In this document: one piece after another, positions 31,089 to 40,774 of the stretch | Position numbering within the stretch: the stretch's first letter is position 1 | Layout of the letters: every line of letters starts with the position of its first letter | Assembly: GCA_905221605.1 (NCBI GenBank) | Contig: CAJNDS010002001.1 | Span: forward strand, 167,501-225,000 | Reading direction: 5' to 3' | Source of the DNA: Symbiodinium natans | Taxonomy: Eukaryota; Sar; Dinophyceae; Suessiales; Symbiodiniaceae | DNA length: 57,500 nt | The notes under the pieces: generated by a model | Database searches by the model: none | What the model was told of the DNA's origin: nothing | Seen by the model: the letters and a program-made list of their open reading frames with translations, nothing else | Made by a program: the position numbers and the translations under genes

Positions 31089-32055
31089 TTAAGATCTAGG
31101 CATTTAAACCTAAGCCTGCAAAAAAAAACCTTAACCTTTAAACCCTGTAGGGTTAAGGTTTAAAGGTTAAGGGTTTAAGATTTAGGCATTTGAACCTATG
31201 CCGGTAATTAAAGCTAAGCCCTTAACCTTTAAATTCTATCGGGTTGAGATTTTTACAGGTTTAGGGTTTAAGATGTAGGCATTTAAACCTAAGCCTGCAA
31301 CTAATTTTAAACCCTTAACCTTTAAACCCTGTAGGGTTAAAGTTTAGAGGCTTAGGGTTTAATATTTAGCCATTTAAACCTGTAGCCAAGCCCTTAACCT
31401 TTAAACCCTATAGGGTTAAGATTTTTAAAGGTTTAGGATATAAGATGTAGGAATTTAAACCTAATTAAGCCTGCAACTAATTTTAAACCCTTAACCTTTA
31501 AACCCTGTTGGGCTAAGGTTTAAAGGTTTCGGGCTTAAGATTTAGGCATTTAAACCTATTCCGGCAATTTACGCTAAGCCTCTAACCTTTAAACCCTATA
31601 GGGTTAAGATATTTAAAGGTTTAGGGTTTAAGTTTAAGGTTTAGGTATTTAGACCTATGCCGGCAGTTCATATTGAACCCTTAACCTTAAACCCCATAGG
31701 GATGAGATTTAAAGGTTTAGGATTCTTTACTTAGACATTTAAATCCAAGCTGACGATTCAACCTAAACCCTTAACCTTTAAACCCTATAGGGTGAAGGTT
31801 TAAAGTTTTAGGGTTTAAGATTCAGACATTTAAACCTAAGACAGCGATTAACACTAAGCCCTTAACCTTTAAACCCTATAGGGTTAAGGTTTAAAGGTTT
31901 GGGGTTTAAGATTCAGGCATTTAAAGCTAAATATGTAATCAATTTGTCACCCTTAACACCTCTAAACTCTGTAGTGTGAAGGTTTAAAGGCTTAGGGTTT
32001 AAAAAAACCTAAGCCCCCTAAGCCCATAGAGTTTAAACCTTAAGGGTTTAAGGTT
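31089..32055 (+). repeat. ~90-bp satellite with internal palindrome, about ten units (left part)
   Basis: Units share AGGCATTTAAACCTAAGCC and the palindromic core CCTTTAAACCCTATAGGG / TTAAGGTTTAAAGG. The conserved word recurs near 31107, 31185, 31277, 31368, 31451, 31545, 31645, 31733, 31825 and 31914, i.e. every 80-100 bp. The monomer appears built from telomeric-like words. The array resumes after the retrotransposon at 40775. Confidence 0.85.
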
Positions 32056-32060
32056 TACGC

Positions 32061-32418
32061 TGTTGAAGGTTACGCTGAACTGGGGATGGGGTACTAGCCG
32101 TCACAATAGAGTAGTGAGAAGGTGCTGGACTACTCGGTGAGCTACGACGAAACTGCATGGGTACGTCATCTAGATGATCATACTGCATAGTCAAGAACCA
32201 GATGTGTAGGATAGCAGGGGACTACGCGGTAGCCTATCCCTACCCTCAACATCCCTTCATCCCCTTCAGCCGACGACACACCTCGGTTTTTCGTGTCATC
32301 CTTGCGCTTGAGCCATGCATCATGGCCGGTACATCACTTCTCGATTTGTGCGTGTCAGCACGCATGCTTGCCTGACAAACTTGGTACACTTCTCTGATTT
32401 GTGCACCATCCATGAACA
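32061..32418 (-). repeat. 3' LTR (element sense)
   Basis: 358 bp, with TG...CA ends as expected for LTRs. In element sense it begins TGTTCATGGATGGTGC and ends CCTTCAACA. Because the main ORF starts within the 5' LTR, this copy also contains the first codons of the polyprotein. Confidence 0.95.
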
Positions 32419-32427
32419 CTCCTCCTC
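32419..32427 (-). promoter_or_regulatory. Polypurine tract
   Basis: In element sense GAGGAGGAG directly abuts the 3' LTR, the position and composition of the plus-strand primer for reverse transcription. Confidence 0.8.
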
Positions 32428-32835
32428 AGGCACAGCTGGAGGATCTCAAGCTGCTGACTGCCTCAAAATGCACAAATCTAGTGACTAGTAGCTACTTTAC
32501 TTGCCGTCCAAAATGTGAAGCAACACAATGATCTGGCCAGCCTATGGCTCTTGCCGGATGCCCCCGAAATCCGGTCTTTGAGACTTACGGTCTCACCTTT
32601 CTTGTTTCGAGGTGCTTCTTCGTTCTTATGGCCCATTGGCATCACCGGCGGCGCAATCAAGCAGCTCACATGAAATGCTCACAACTATTGAATTCCAGGT
32701 TTAGCTGGACTATTCCTTCGGCTGAAACCTGCATGCTGCGACGCTGGATATGAACATACTCTACCACCACTGTCCGGGACAATAGACTACTGCTTCACCA
32801 GCATCCTGTTGGGTGCTTTCGTAGTGCTGACGTGT
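32428..32835 (-). other. Non-coding 3' region of the Copia element
   Basis: About 400 bp between the stop codon of the polyprotein and the polypurine tract. Short frames exist on both strands (e.g. 32544-32753) but nothing recognisable. No envelope-like gene is present. Confidence 0.7.
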
Positions 32836-35800
32836 TCAAGCTTCGAAAAGATTCAAGAGAAGTCTCATCTGCTCCAGCCTGGCCCTTGGTAGCGCTTTCG
32901 TCAAAGCATCTGCGCATAAGGTTTCGCCCTCTTCATGCCTGATTGTGATGGCATGCTGATGGAGCTGGTCCCTGATCCATGCTGCACGTAAGCCAAAATG
33001 ACGTGTGCGCCAAACCAGTGTCGACATTGTGGGCTTGCAAAGCAAAACAACTGCGCTAGAACTGTCTGAAACTCCTTCGATGTCATAGTGGACATTTGTG
33101 AGGGCTTTGACGACCGACTGAAGGCGAATTGCATCTTGAATCCCTGTAGCAATGGCCTCGGTCTCAGATTCGCAGGTGCTCCATGCAGTTAATGTTTGGC
33201 GATTTGATCGCCAGGATATCAAGTCTGTCCCTATCTTGATGGCAATTCCTGTCCGACTACGAGAACCTTGGGGCGCAAAGCTGGCGTCCGCATAGGTGGT
33301 GATTATACGACTCGTACTGCCAACAAATCGAAGTGAAAGCCAGATTGTTCTTCTGATGTATCGCCAAACCTGTTTCAGCTTGCGCAAAGCATACTCGGGG
33401 CACATTGTGACCAAACATGCTGTCATGGATACAACTGCCTGTATGTCCGGTCTGGTACGCATAGCTGCCCACATCATGGAGCCCACCTCCCGTTGACAAG
33501 CCTTGACATTGGCTTCATAGGCGGTGTCCCTGGCTTCACCCTCAAGTGGAGCATCGTCAAGACTGGGGAGTGAAGCTGTGCCTGTCATCTGTGTTAAAGC
33601 CCGCTTCTGGATTTCCTGAGCCAACCATCGATGCTGATCCAAGAACAACCCTTCTGCCGACAAAGTAATTCGAAGACCCAGGAAAATGAACTCTGTGACC
33701 TTGGGTACGACTAAAGATTCTCTTGACAAGCTCTGCTCATCATCCCAGCCCATGTACCCCTGCGCTGTAGCCTTCCAAGTGTTTCTTATATGGTCCGCTA
33801 CTCGCAACATGGCTTCTTCATTGCCTATACCCAGCCCATCATCAACGAACATGGTCACATAACCAACAATCTCACTGCCAGCCTGCACTGTCCACAGTCC
33901 CGGAATGTCCGGATGTGGATTCAAGACCAGATCTCCGAGCTTGTCGCCTTCGCCTGCGCGTAGGACTGCGCCATCCATCTTCCTTGATCTCTCCTGTTCC
34001 CAGTCTCGCGGAGCCCTTCTCAAACCATACAAGGATTTCCTGGGAATCAACACGGTGTCTTCATCGAAATATCCCAACCTGACAAGTATGGCTGGCGGCT
34101 TCATGACGATACGCGTTCCTTCAGGCAACCATGAGTTTAAGAAAGCTGCGCTGATGTCAAAAGCAAAGCCCTTCCACTTCCGGTTCGATGCCCACGTGTG
34201 CGCCAAAAACCTCAACGTATCTGCATCCACATTCTGGCTCGAGAGGTCGTCTCCAGGTTGATGCTCAAAGTTTCCGCACACCACCAAACGACATTTCGCC
34301 TTGAAAGCTGCAAGTTCGGCTAATTCAGCCAGCTCCTGAGCACTTGCTCCTGTCAGATCACCAGCGGCCTGGGGAACTTGGTCTTGAAGATGCCTTTCCT
34401 CTGTCAAATCTCCTCCCTCCAGTAGCGGCTTGCGCGTTAACACTAACTTCATGGGAAGCGGAGTGGGAAGTGTCTCTGTCCTTCGAAGTCCCAGCCTTTC
34501 CCGTGCCTCCGACTTTGGACAAGCAATCCACACTTCCTTCGTGTTCATGTTGTCGATTTCACCTTTGACAGATTCTCGCCATTTTTTCTGACTTAAAACG
34601 CTCCCAGAGGTCAGCACTTCATTGCTCACCGTCTCTGTGACCAACTGCTGCTCAGCCAGAATACTAGCCATTCGCTCTGCATCCAAGGCCTCTTGCTCCG
34701 CCGTCAGCGACCAATGTGCATATTTTCCCTCCTCCTGGGACTGTTTGTTTCCAGATGGCTTCTCCTTTGCTGCTCTGGCAGCCTTAGCCACCACATCTCC
34801 ATGACCGAGACTGGCCCCAAAAACAAGCTCCTCACCACCAGGTCCAAAGAGGCGCTCTTCGAAAGTAGGAAGCTCAACTTGCTCTTCCGCCTCCTTAATG
34901 CGTCCCTTTGACGAAACCCAGAAATGCTTGTCATCAAGAGTGCAAGGTCTCCACTTTTCGTTCCCGCTGATCTCAAGTTTGACGGGCTCGCGCGCTCGGA
35001 GAAGCTGATCACGTCCATTCCTCTTTACCAGCACGAAAGCGCCTCTTGAAGTTTCATGATCCCTGGCCAAAAATTTAGCAGTCTCCACCTTAGGCTCAAA
35101 CGGTTCAGCCATCGGTACCTTAACCGCGCAAGAGTCACCCGGCACCAGCTTGGGCATCTTGTTTCCCAACGTTGCGTCCCGCTGGGACGCTGATGCCTCC
35201 AACATGCAAAATGGCCAGAAGCGTCTCTCCAAGCCTCCTTCGATCAGGAATGCCAACGCAGCACGCTTTAGCGATTGCACTGCTCTCTCAGCTCTCCCGT
35301 TTGAGGCAGGATTGTGGGGAATCGTCTTTGTCTTAAAGATGCCTTGGCTGTTGATACTTTCGCAGAACCGCTGGGTGATAAACTCCAGAGCATTGTCTGA
35401 GTGCAAACGCACTACAAAGTCCTTCGATCCGGCCATTGCTGCCAGTTGACTTAGAATACTCAACGTCCCAGTCTGCACTTCATCTACCTTGCGACTTCGA
35501 AGCAAGCGTACAAAGTGTAGGCCTGGACCCGCGTGCTGGAAAGTGAAAACTGCAATTAAAGCGTACTTGTAGCCACCAAATCCCTCCTTGTATGGCCCGG
35601 CTATGTCTATAGACAGCGATCCAAGAGCAATGTCGGTGGGCTTCAGTTTGCGGTGAGGATGCCGAAGACCCTGAGCTATCAGCTCCTGTAGGCTCTTCTG
35701 TCTGCCCTTCTCTTCATCGTCCAACACAGCCTCCAAAGCTTCTTCCACTTCGTCGGCTAAGTCTGATGCAAGAACCGGTTCTGCAGATTCATCCACAGTA

Positions 35801-38800
35801 AACGCGCATGGGCCATTTCGTGCATGTGTATCCTTACAATCCTCCCCAAACTCAGCAACCCCTTCACTATCCTGGTCCACACTGACACTAGCCTGAGCAT
35901 CACAAACCTCTTCCCAGAACTCACGATGACCCTCAACTCCAACCCCAGAAGAAACATCCCCGGTAGTAGTAGCAGTGGTAGTGGTAGTAATGGGTTCGCA
36001 GGGTTCTAGCTTGTCTGCCGTGCTGCTGGTTTGGTGACTGCTTTGGCTGCTTTGGTCCTGCTGCGGCAGCAACTGGTCAGCTGCATTCGCGGCTGATTCC
36101 TTCGGCATTGGGAAACCCAACATCCTCAGATGCGTTTTGTCTTGACGCGACAACTTGTGCCAAAGCCCTGCAGTGAACGCCGTTGCAACCAATCGTCTTC
36201 CTGTCCAAGGCTCTGTGCCGTGCCAAAGAGAGGGATTGAAAAGCATGGGTTTGTGTCGGATGTCATGAACTTGTCCTGCCATTTGAGTTCCTGGCTGGAC
36301 TTGCCGGTACTCAGTGCCACTGGGGTTTTGTATCCATAGCTCACCTCCCTTTCCAAGAGTGTCATCGTCCAAGCAAACGACCAGATTCACGGTGTCAGCC
36401 TGATTTTGCACGTCTCGATGTGGCATCAAAGTCACGCCATCGTTGATGCTTATGGAAGTCCACGTGGCCTCTGGACAGCATGCTCGCAACATTCGATTCA
36501 CCAACTTCACAAGGTTAGGCCTCTCTGATGACAAAGAGGTGACCCCGACCACACCGCCATGTCTCCAAGCTCCCACATTCCACGACTTCAAGGGTTCATG
36601 ATTTGCACGCTTTACACATGTGCGGGGCGGCTGCGTTCTGGTTGGCAAGTTACTGTTGCGAATCACCTCGGCTACCTTCTGGAAGTCCAGGTGTCCCTGA
36701 GTTAATGCTGTCTCCGCCAACTGCTCAGCCTTCTGCACGACGTCCTTCTCGGTATGCCATACTGTTGCAGCAATCTCTGAGACCTCCTGCCAGGATATAG
36801 CCTGATTGACCACATTCTCCTCCTCGGCATTGCACGCCCTTGCTGCAAAAGGATTTTGATGCTGCTTCCACCATTTCGTCATCAGTGGACGAAGCGCCAT
36901 AAACACCTCCCATGACATATATGGCAATCCGCACACTTCAAGTTCGATCCATTGCGCTGTCTCACCAAGCTGCTCTGGAAGTTGTAGCCATGCGCCGCGT
37001 TGAGTCCAGCTGAACTCGCAACCAATAGCTATTAGCCTGCAAATTCCAACGATGACTTCCTTTCCCTCTCCAGCTACCACCACCTCGCCTTCTCGCGTTC
37101 TGCCTGCTTCAATCTCGGTGTTGTCCGCAAGCGTAAGCTGTAGCTTGGTGGTGCGTCGCGGAGGTACAATGCTCTGCCTCAATACCTCGTTTGCGCCTGA
37201 ATCCAGCAGAACATGCTCACATGTACTCTGCCCATACTCTGAGGCTCGTCTCGCTGAAGATGCGGCGCTACTGCTTGCTGCTGGGGCTGACTGCGTTTGC
37301 ACTGCTGCTTGTGTTCCTGGATATCCCTGCGGTGGAGTTGCTGATGCCTCACACGCGCGCAATCTTGCACGCACTCGCAACAAAAGGCTCCTTGCATGAA
37401 GTGGTATCGTACAAAGATGCTCCTCGTCAACGTAGATGAGGTCGTGAGCTATTTCTACTCCCAATGCATCCAAGTGCTCCACCCCTTGCTGGAAGTTGAA
37501 CGCCCTCATAAGGTCGCCAATGCGCATGTGAATCAACCCTTCAATTCCAACCATCCATCTATGCTGGTCTGGCAGATGATCCGGATGGGGCGGTGGCATC
37601 TTACGCGGCGGTGCTGCCTTGGACAATGATGGCGTTTCAACATACGGTCTCACTTGAGGCTCATACATGCTCCTGGTGACTGCGATGAAGGTCTCGGCTC
37701 CATCCTCAACATCCAGGCACCATGCTAAGTATGCATCTCGCACCACCTGATCAGAGCACATCACCAAGATCTGATCCAAGCGAAGAATCCGTTGCGTTTC
37801 CGAAATCTCTATGTCTTCTAGAGGGACCGCAAATTCCTCATGCTGCAGGACCATCCATATGACCAATGCCACATTCTGAGGAGCATTAGGACCTGTTACG
37901 ACTGCTTCCCAACGGCGATTTGCCCGACTCTGCACCACCCCTGCTTGCCTCCACTGACTGTACTCAATGTGGTCCAGGATCAGGTAGCAGAGGTCTTCCC
38001 GCAACGCCCTGTGCCTCATCACTGCTTCTGCGACTGCGTCCACAAGAGCATCTCCTTCACTGCTTGTTGTCATAACACTCGGTGTGCTTTCATCTGAGTC
38101 TGCTGTGATCACCGAAGTTTCCGACAGTGGCTCCATATCCTCAGAGCTACCACCGCTCTGTGATCCATAGCTCTCACGATACATCTTGCACACGCTGCCA
38201 GAAAACAAAGAAGAGGCCTTTGCCTTGGGCGCTGGATTTCTCTGGCCCTTGGGCTTTGCTGCTGCAGTTGAGCTCCCTGCCCCAACAAGTGCAGGAGCTT
38301 CCTCTGCTGCTGCAACCTTCGGCTTCGGTCTGTGCTTCTCGTCATGGGAAAATGGACAATTTTGCCTATAGCATCCGGCTGCTCCCCAGTGCCATTTGCA
38401 AGGTTTGTCCCTCTTATTATCGGTGTCCTTCTTCGGAGCGTCTCCTCCTCCCTTGCCCTGACTCGCGTTGCTGCTGCTCTGACCCTTTCCCTTCCCTTTA
38501 TCCTTCCCCTTGCCCTTGTCCTTTCCCTTGCCCTTATCCTTGCCTTTATCTCCCTTACCTTTGGCTGTTACTGAAGTCGACTGCTCGCTCTTGTTCGCCT
38601 TCAGCTGCTCGTCTGCTGCAATCTGTCTCAGCTCCTTATCCAAAGTGTCCAGGATTGTCTGAACTCCGGAATCAACTGGGCATTGGACTTCTGGACAAAG
38701 CTTGATGAGGCTCAATCTGGTTCTTAATGCATCGCTTCGCCTTTCCACGTGCTTCACCAGATTGAAAAGCGCCTTCATCGCTTCTGAAGGGGCAGTACTT

Positions 38801-40545
38801 GGGAGATTGAGGGCGGCTGCTCGCGACCTGGCTAGCTTCCACCGACGTATACACTCCAGCGCGTCCCTTGCGGATGTCGCTGGCTCAAGAGATCTCATAT
38901 ATCGCAGGAGACTGGCTATCTCCTCCTGGCCCCCTGGTTGGACTTGGTGGACCAGCTCCTCAAGCAGGGCCAGCGAAGTAATCTTATGCTCTGCATCCTC
39001 GACCGCGCTGTCTTTTACCTCTGCTGGAAGGATTCTCATCAGGCTGACCACAAAACGGGCTTCATATGTCTCAAAGCAGGCTTCAAGCTTAGGAACCTCA
39101 GTCGGAGAAGTTCCTGACATTCTGCTCTCATGTCTCGTCTGGGCCAACATAAATCTCCCTTCCACAAAAGCTGCAAACTCTGGCGCCACGGTAGTGCAAA
39201 CTGCCAAGATTTGTCGCTTCCAAGTTGTAAATGCCATTCCAAGCTCCCAAGGTTCCCCCGGCTCCCGATGGTATTTCGGAAGATCCGTCAAGCATTTCCA
39301 CTTGCCATTTGCAATTTCAGGCGCCACTCGCTTGGTGCCCGGCGGTTCGCCTGGACTCGTTGGCCTTCCCGAAGATGTCTGTCGTCTGGATCCAAGACCA
39401 GGTGGTGGCATCGTGAGGCCCCAAGGATTGCTAGGATCTCTTTCCCTGCTCCCTTGTCCCCACGAACCCCAATTCTCAGGCTCGTCTCCATTCTGATACC
39501 ACCAAGCAGAAGTCGCATCCTGGTCTCCAAAGCTCGGTGCCAGCTCACTGCTGGGCGTCAAGTCAAAGTACGACGGCTCGCCCGGACCTCGCCCTTGCGC
39601 CTGTTTCAGCGGTGATTGAAGTTGCCAAGTAGAGCCCTTCGAAGCTTGCTCCCCTGCCCGGACATCTTCCAGTTTATCAGGGCCTTCTTCGATAGCGCTC
39701 ACTCGATCATCAAGTTTGTCGATCTCGGCCTGGACCCTCGGAAGCACTGCATCTTGGATTTTCGCCAAGTTGCCACGCAGGTCTTTTCCGTCGATCGTAT
39801 GCTCCAACCCCATAAGGGTTTGCTTTGTAGACTCCTCCAGCTTGGCAACCTGTCCCGTCAAGGCTTCCACCATTGCTAACAAGTTTGCCTCCTTCTGCAA
39901 GGATTCGTCCAGCTGCTGCTTCATGTTGCGAGCCCTTTCATCCCGGTCTTCTAGGTAGCGCCGCAAGTCCTCCTTGACTTGCTCTATCTGCGTGTGTACA
40001 TCACGGCGATCACTCTCTCGGTATTCCACCAAGGATTGCACTGTAGCCTGCTGTCGAACCACAATGTCCCGAAGTTGCTCCAGAGTTGTGTTCAAGGTTT
40101 GACAACCACCTTGCAACTCTCCCATAGATCCGCCAATGTTTCCAACTGCTTCAGCAAGCACTTCCGTACGGTATTGAATGCGAGAAGACAACTCTGTCAC
40201 CGCAGCCTGTATATCTGCAGCAAAACTCAAGTCCTCGCCAATGCTCGTTCCAAATGCCTGTAGGGTTTCAGCCGGTAAACTGACACGGGTCAACTGTTGG
40301 AAAGTCACGCATCCACCAAGCTGCTGCATTTCTGCTGCTGCCTGCATTGTTGCTGTTGCTGTTGTTGCTACAGTGTCATGAGGAGATTCGAGGGGGTTTG
40401 GACTCATAACCTGTTGAAGGTTACGCTGAACTGGGGATGGGGTACTAGCCGTCACAATAGAGTAGTGAGAAGGTGCTGGACTACTCGGTGAGCTACGACG
40501 AAACTGCATGGGTACGTCATCTAGATGATCATACTGCATAGTCAA
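32836..40545 (-). CDS. Copia Gag-Pol polyprotein with embedded 2OG-Fe(II) oxygenase-like domain
   Basis: 2569 codons, one frame, no gag/pol shift. In order: coiled-coil N-terminal Gag (about 60-290); Gag core (about 430-650); KGKGDKGKDK-type basic linker; CCCH finger CKWHWGAAGC...CPFSH (716-734); aspartic protease with LLDSGANE (catalytic D1115); 2-oxoglutarate/Fe(II) oxygenase-like domain with MPHRDVQN (H1376, D1378), NPSLWHG (H1442) and GRRLVATAF (R1450/1451); integrase core D1647 (SIDIAGP), D1717 (HSDNALEF), E1753 (GRAERAV), an exact DD35E; reverse transcriptase with DISAAFLN (D2130) and FVDDGLG (D2235/D2236); RNase H with YADASF (D2420), CESETEA (E2459) and SDSSS (D2494). All catalytic residues expected of Copia Pol are present. 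The first ATG (40545) is inside the LTR; a later ATG overlaps the primer site (about 40407) and could be an alternative start. The oxygenase domain is not part of canonical Copia Pol. Confidence 0.95.
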   Translation of the reverse strand: MTMQYDHLDDVPMQFRRSSPSSPAPSHYSIVTASTPSPVQRNLQQVMSPNPLESPHDTVATTATATMQAAAEMQQLGGCVTFQQLTRVSLPAETLQAFGTSIGEDLSFAADIQAAVTELSSRIQYRTEVLAEAVGNIGGSMGELQGGCQTLNTTLEQLRDIVVRQQATVQSLVEYRESDRRDVHTQIEQVKEDLRRYLEDRDERARNMKQQLDESLQKEANLLAMVEALTGQVAKLEESTKQTLMGLEHTIDGKDLRGNLAKIQDAVLPRVQAEIDKLDDRVSAIEEGPDKLEDVRAGEQASKGSTWQLQSPLKQAQGRGPGEPSYFDLTPSSELAPSFGDQDATSAWWYQNGDEPENWGSWGQGSRERDPSNPWGLTMPPPGLGSRRQTSSGRPTSPGEPPGTKRVAPEIANGKWKCLTDLPKYHREPGEPWELGMAFTTWKRQILAVCTTVAPEFAAFVEGRFMLAQTRHESRMSGTSPTEVPKLEACFETYEARFVVSLMRILPAEVKDSAVEDAEHKITSLALLEELVHQVQPGGQEEIASLLRYMRSLEPATSARDALECIRRWKLARSRAAALNLPSTAPSEAMKALFNLVKHVERRSDALRTRLSLIKLCPEVQCPVDSGVQTILDTLDKELRQIAADEQLKANKSEQSTSVTAKGKGDKGKDKGKGKDKGKGKDKGKGKGQSSSNASQGKGGGDAPKKDTDNKRDKPCKWHWGAAGCYRQNCPFSHDEKHRPKPKVAAAEEAPALVGAGSSTAAAKPKGQRNPAPKAKASSLFSGSVCKMYRESYGSQSGGSSEDMEPLSETSVITADSDESTPSVMTTSSEGDALVDAVAEAVMRHRALREDLCYLILDHIEYSQWRQAGVVQSRANRRWEAVVTGPNAPQNVALVIWMVLQHEEFAVPLEDIEISETQRILRLDQILVMCSDQVVRDAYLAWCLDVEDGAETFIAVTRSMYEPQVRPYVETPSLSKAAPPRKMPPPHPDHLPDQHRWMVGIEGLIHMRIGDLMRAFNFQQGVEHLDALGVEIAHDLIYVDEEHLCTIPLHARSLLLRVRARLRACEASATPPQGYPGTQAAVQTQSAPAASSSAASSARRASEYGQSTCEHVLLDSGANEVLRQSIVPPRRTTKLQLTLADNTEIEAGRTREGEVVVAGEGKEVIVGICRLIAIGCEFSWTQRGAWLQLPEQLGETAQWIELEVCGLPYMSWEVFMALRPLMTKWWKQHQNPFAARACNAEEENVVNQAISWQEVSEIAATVWHTEKDVVQKAEQLAETALTQGHLDFQKVAEVIRNSNLPTRTQPPRTCVKRANHEPLKSWNVGAWRHGGVVGVTSLSSERPNLVKLVNRMLRACCPEATWTSISINDGVTLMPHRDVQNQADTVNLVVCLDDDTLGKGGELWIQNPSGTEYRQVQPGTQMAGQVHDIRHKPMLFNPSLWHGTEPWTGRRLVATAFTAGLWHKLSRQDKTHLRMLGFPMPKESAANAADQLLPQQDQSSQSSHQTSSTADKLEPCEPITTTTTATTTGDVSSGVGVEGHREFWEEVCDAQASVSVDQDSEGVAEFGEDCKDTHARNGPCAFTVDESAEPVLASDLADEVEEALEAVLDDEEKGRQKSLQELIAQGLRHPHRKLKPTDIALGSLSIDIAGPYKEGFGGYKYALIAVFTFQHAGPGLHFVRLLRSRKVDEVQTGTLSILSQLAAMAGSKDFVVRLHSDNALEFITQRFCESINSQGIFKTKTIPHNPASNGRAERAVQSLKRAALAFLIEGGLERRFWPFCMLEASASQRDATLGNKMPKLVPGDSCAVKVPMAEPFEPKVETAKFLARDHETSRGAFVLVKRNGRDQLLRAREPVKLEISGNEKWRPCTLDDKHFWVSSKGRIKEAEEQVELPTFEERLFGPGGEELVFGASLGHGDVVAKAARAAKEKPSGNKQSQEEGKYAHWSLTAEQEALDAERMASILAEQQLVTETVSNEVLTSGSVLSQKKWRESVKGEIDNMNTKEVWIACPKSEARERLGLRRTETLPTPLPMKLVLTRKPLLEGGDLTEERHLQDQVPQAAGDLTGASAQELAELAELAAFKAKCRLVVCGNFEHQPGDDLSSQNVDADTLRFLAHTWASNRKWKGFAFDISAAFLNSWLPEGTRIVMKPPAILVRLGYFDEDTVLIPRKSLYGLRRAPRDWEQERSRKMDGAVLRAGEGDKLGDLVLNPHPDIPGLWTVQAGSEIVGYVTMFVDDGLGIGNEEAMLRVADHIRNTWKATAQGYMGWDDEQSLSRESLVVPKVTEFIFLGLRITLSAEGLFLDQHRWLAQEIQKRALTQMTGTASLPSLDDAPLEGEARDTAYEANVKACQREVGSMMWAAMRTRPDIQAVVSMTACLVTMCPEYALRKLKQVWRYIRRTIWLSLRFVGSTSRIITTYADASFAPQGSRSRTGIAIKIGTDLISWRSNRQTLTAWSTCESETEAIATGIQDAIRLQSVVKALTNVHYDIEGVSDSSSAVVLLCKPTMSTLVWRTRHFGLRAAWIRDQLHQHAITIRHEEGETLCADALTKALPRARLEQMRLLLNLFEA
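40400..40411 (-). promoter_or_regulatory. Primer-binding site, half-tRNA-Met type
   Basis: Directly after the 5' LTR, element sense GGTTATGAGTCC. Its complement GGACTCATAACC looks like the anticodon stem-loop of a tRNA-Met (CAT anticodon) rather than a tRNA 3' end. Drosophila copia primes from such an internal tRNA fragment. The ATG within this site starts MSPNPLES in the polyprotein frame. Confidence 0.65.
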
Positions 40546-40769
40546 GAACCAGATGTGTAGGATAGCAGGGGACTACGCGGTAGCCTATCCCTACCCTCAA
40601 CATCCCTTCATCCCCTTCAGCCGACGACACACCTCGGTTTTTCGTGTCATCCTTGCGCTTGAGCCATGCATCATGGCCGGTACATCACTTCTCGATTTGT
40701 GCGTGTCAGCACGCATGCTTGCCTGACAAACTTGGTACACTTCTCTGATTTGTGCACCATCCATGAACA
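40412..40769 (-). repeat. 5' LTR (element sense), containing the first ATG of the polyprotein
   Basis: Identical by eye to 32061-32418. The promoter and transcription start must lie in its first 224 bp if the ATG at 40545 is used. No TATA box is obvious. Confidence 0.95.
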
Positions 40770-40774
40770 TACGC

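Larger units (their letters stand above)
32056..40774 (-). mobile_element. Complete Copia-type LTR retrotransposon with TACGC target duplication
   Basis: Two 358-bp LTRs (32061-32418 and 40412-40769) beginning TGTTGAAGG and ending CCATGAACA in plus sense, flanked by the 5-bp duplication TACGC (32056-32060 and 40770-40774). They appear identical base for base on reading. The internal region holds one 2569-codon minus-strand ORF in the Copia domain order (protease, integrase, RT, RNase H). Identical LTRs, the perfect target duplication and an intact ORF indicate a recent, possibly active insertion, here into the ~90-bp satellite. Confidence 0.96.

Noticed and set aside
38127-39615. Plus-strand frames of 192, 264 and 161 codons within the Copia element
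   Set aside because: Antisense to the intact polyprotein; no recognisable motif, and explained by codon bias of the sense strand.
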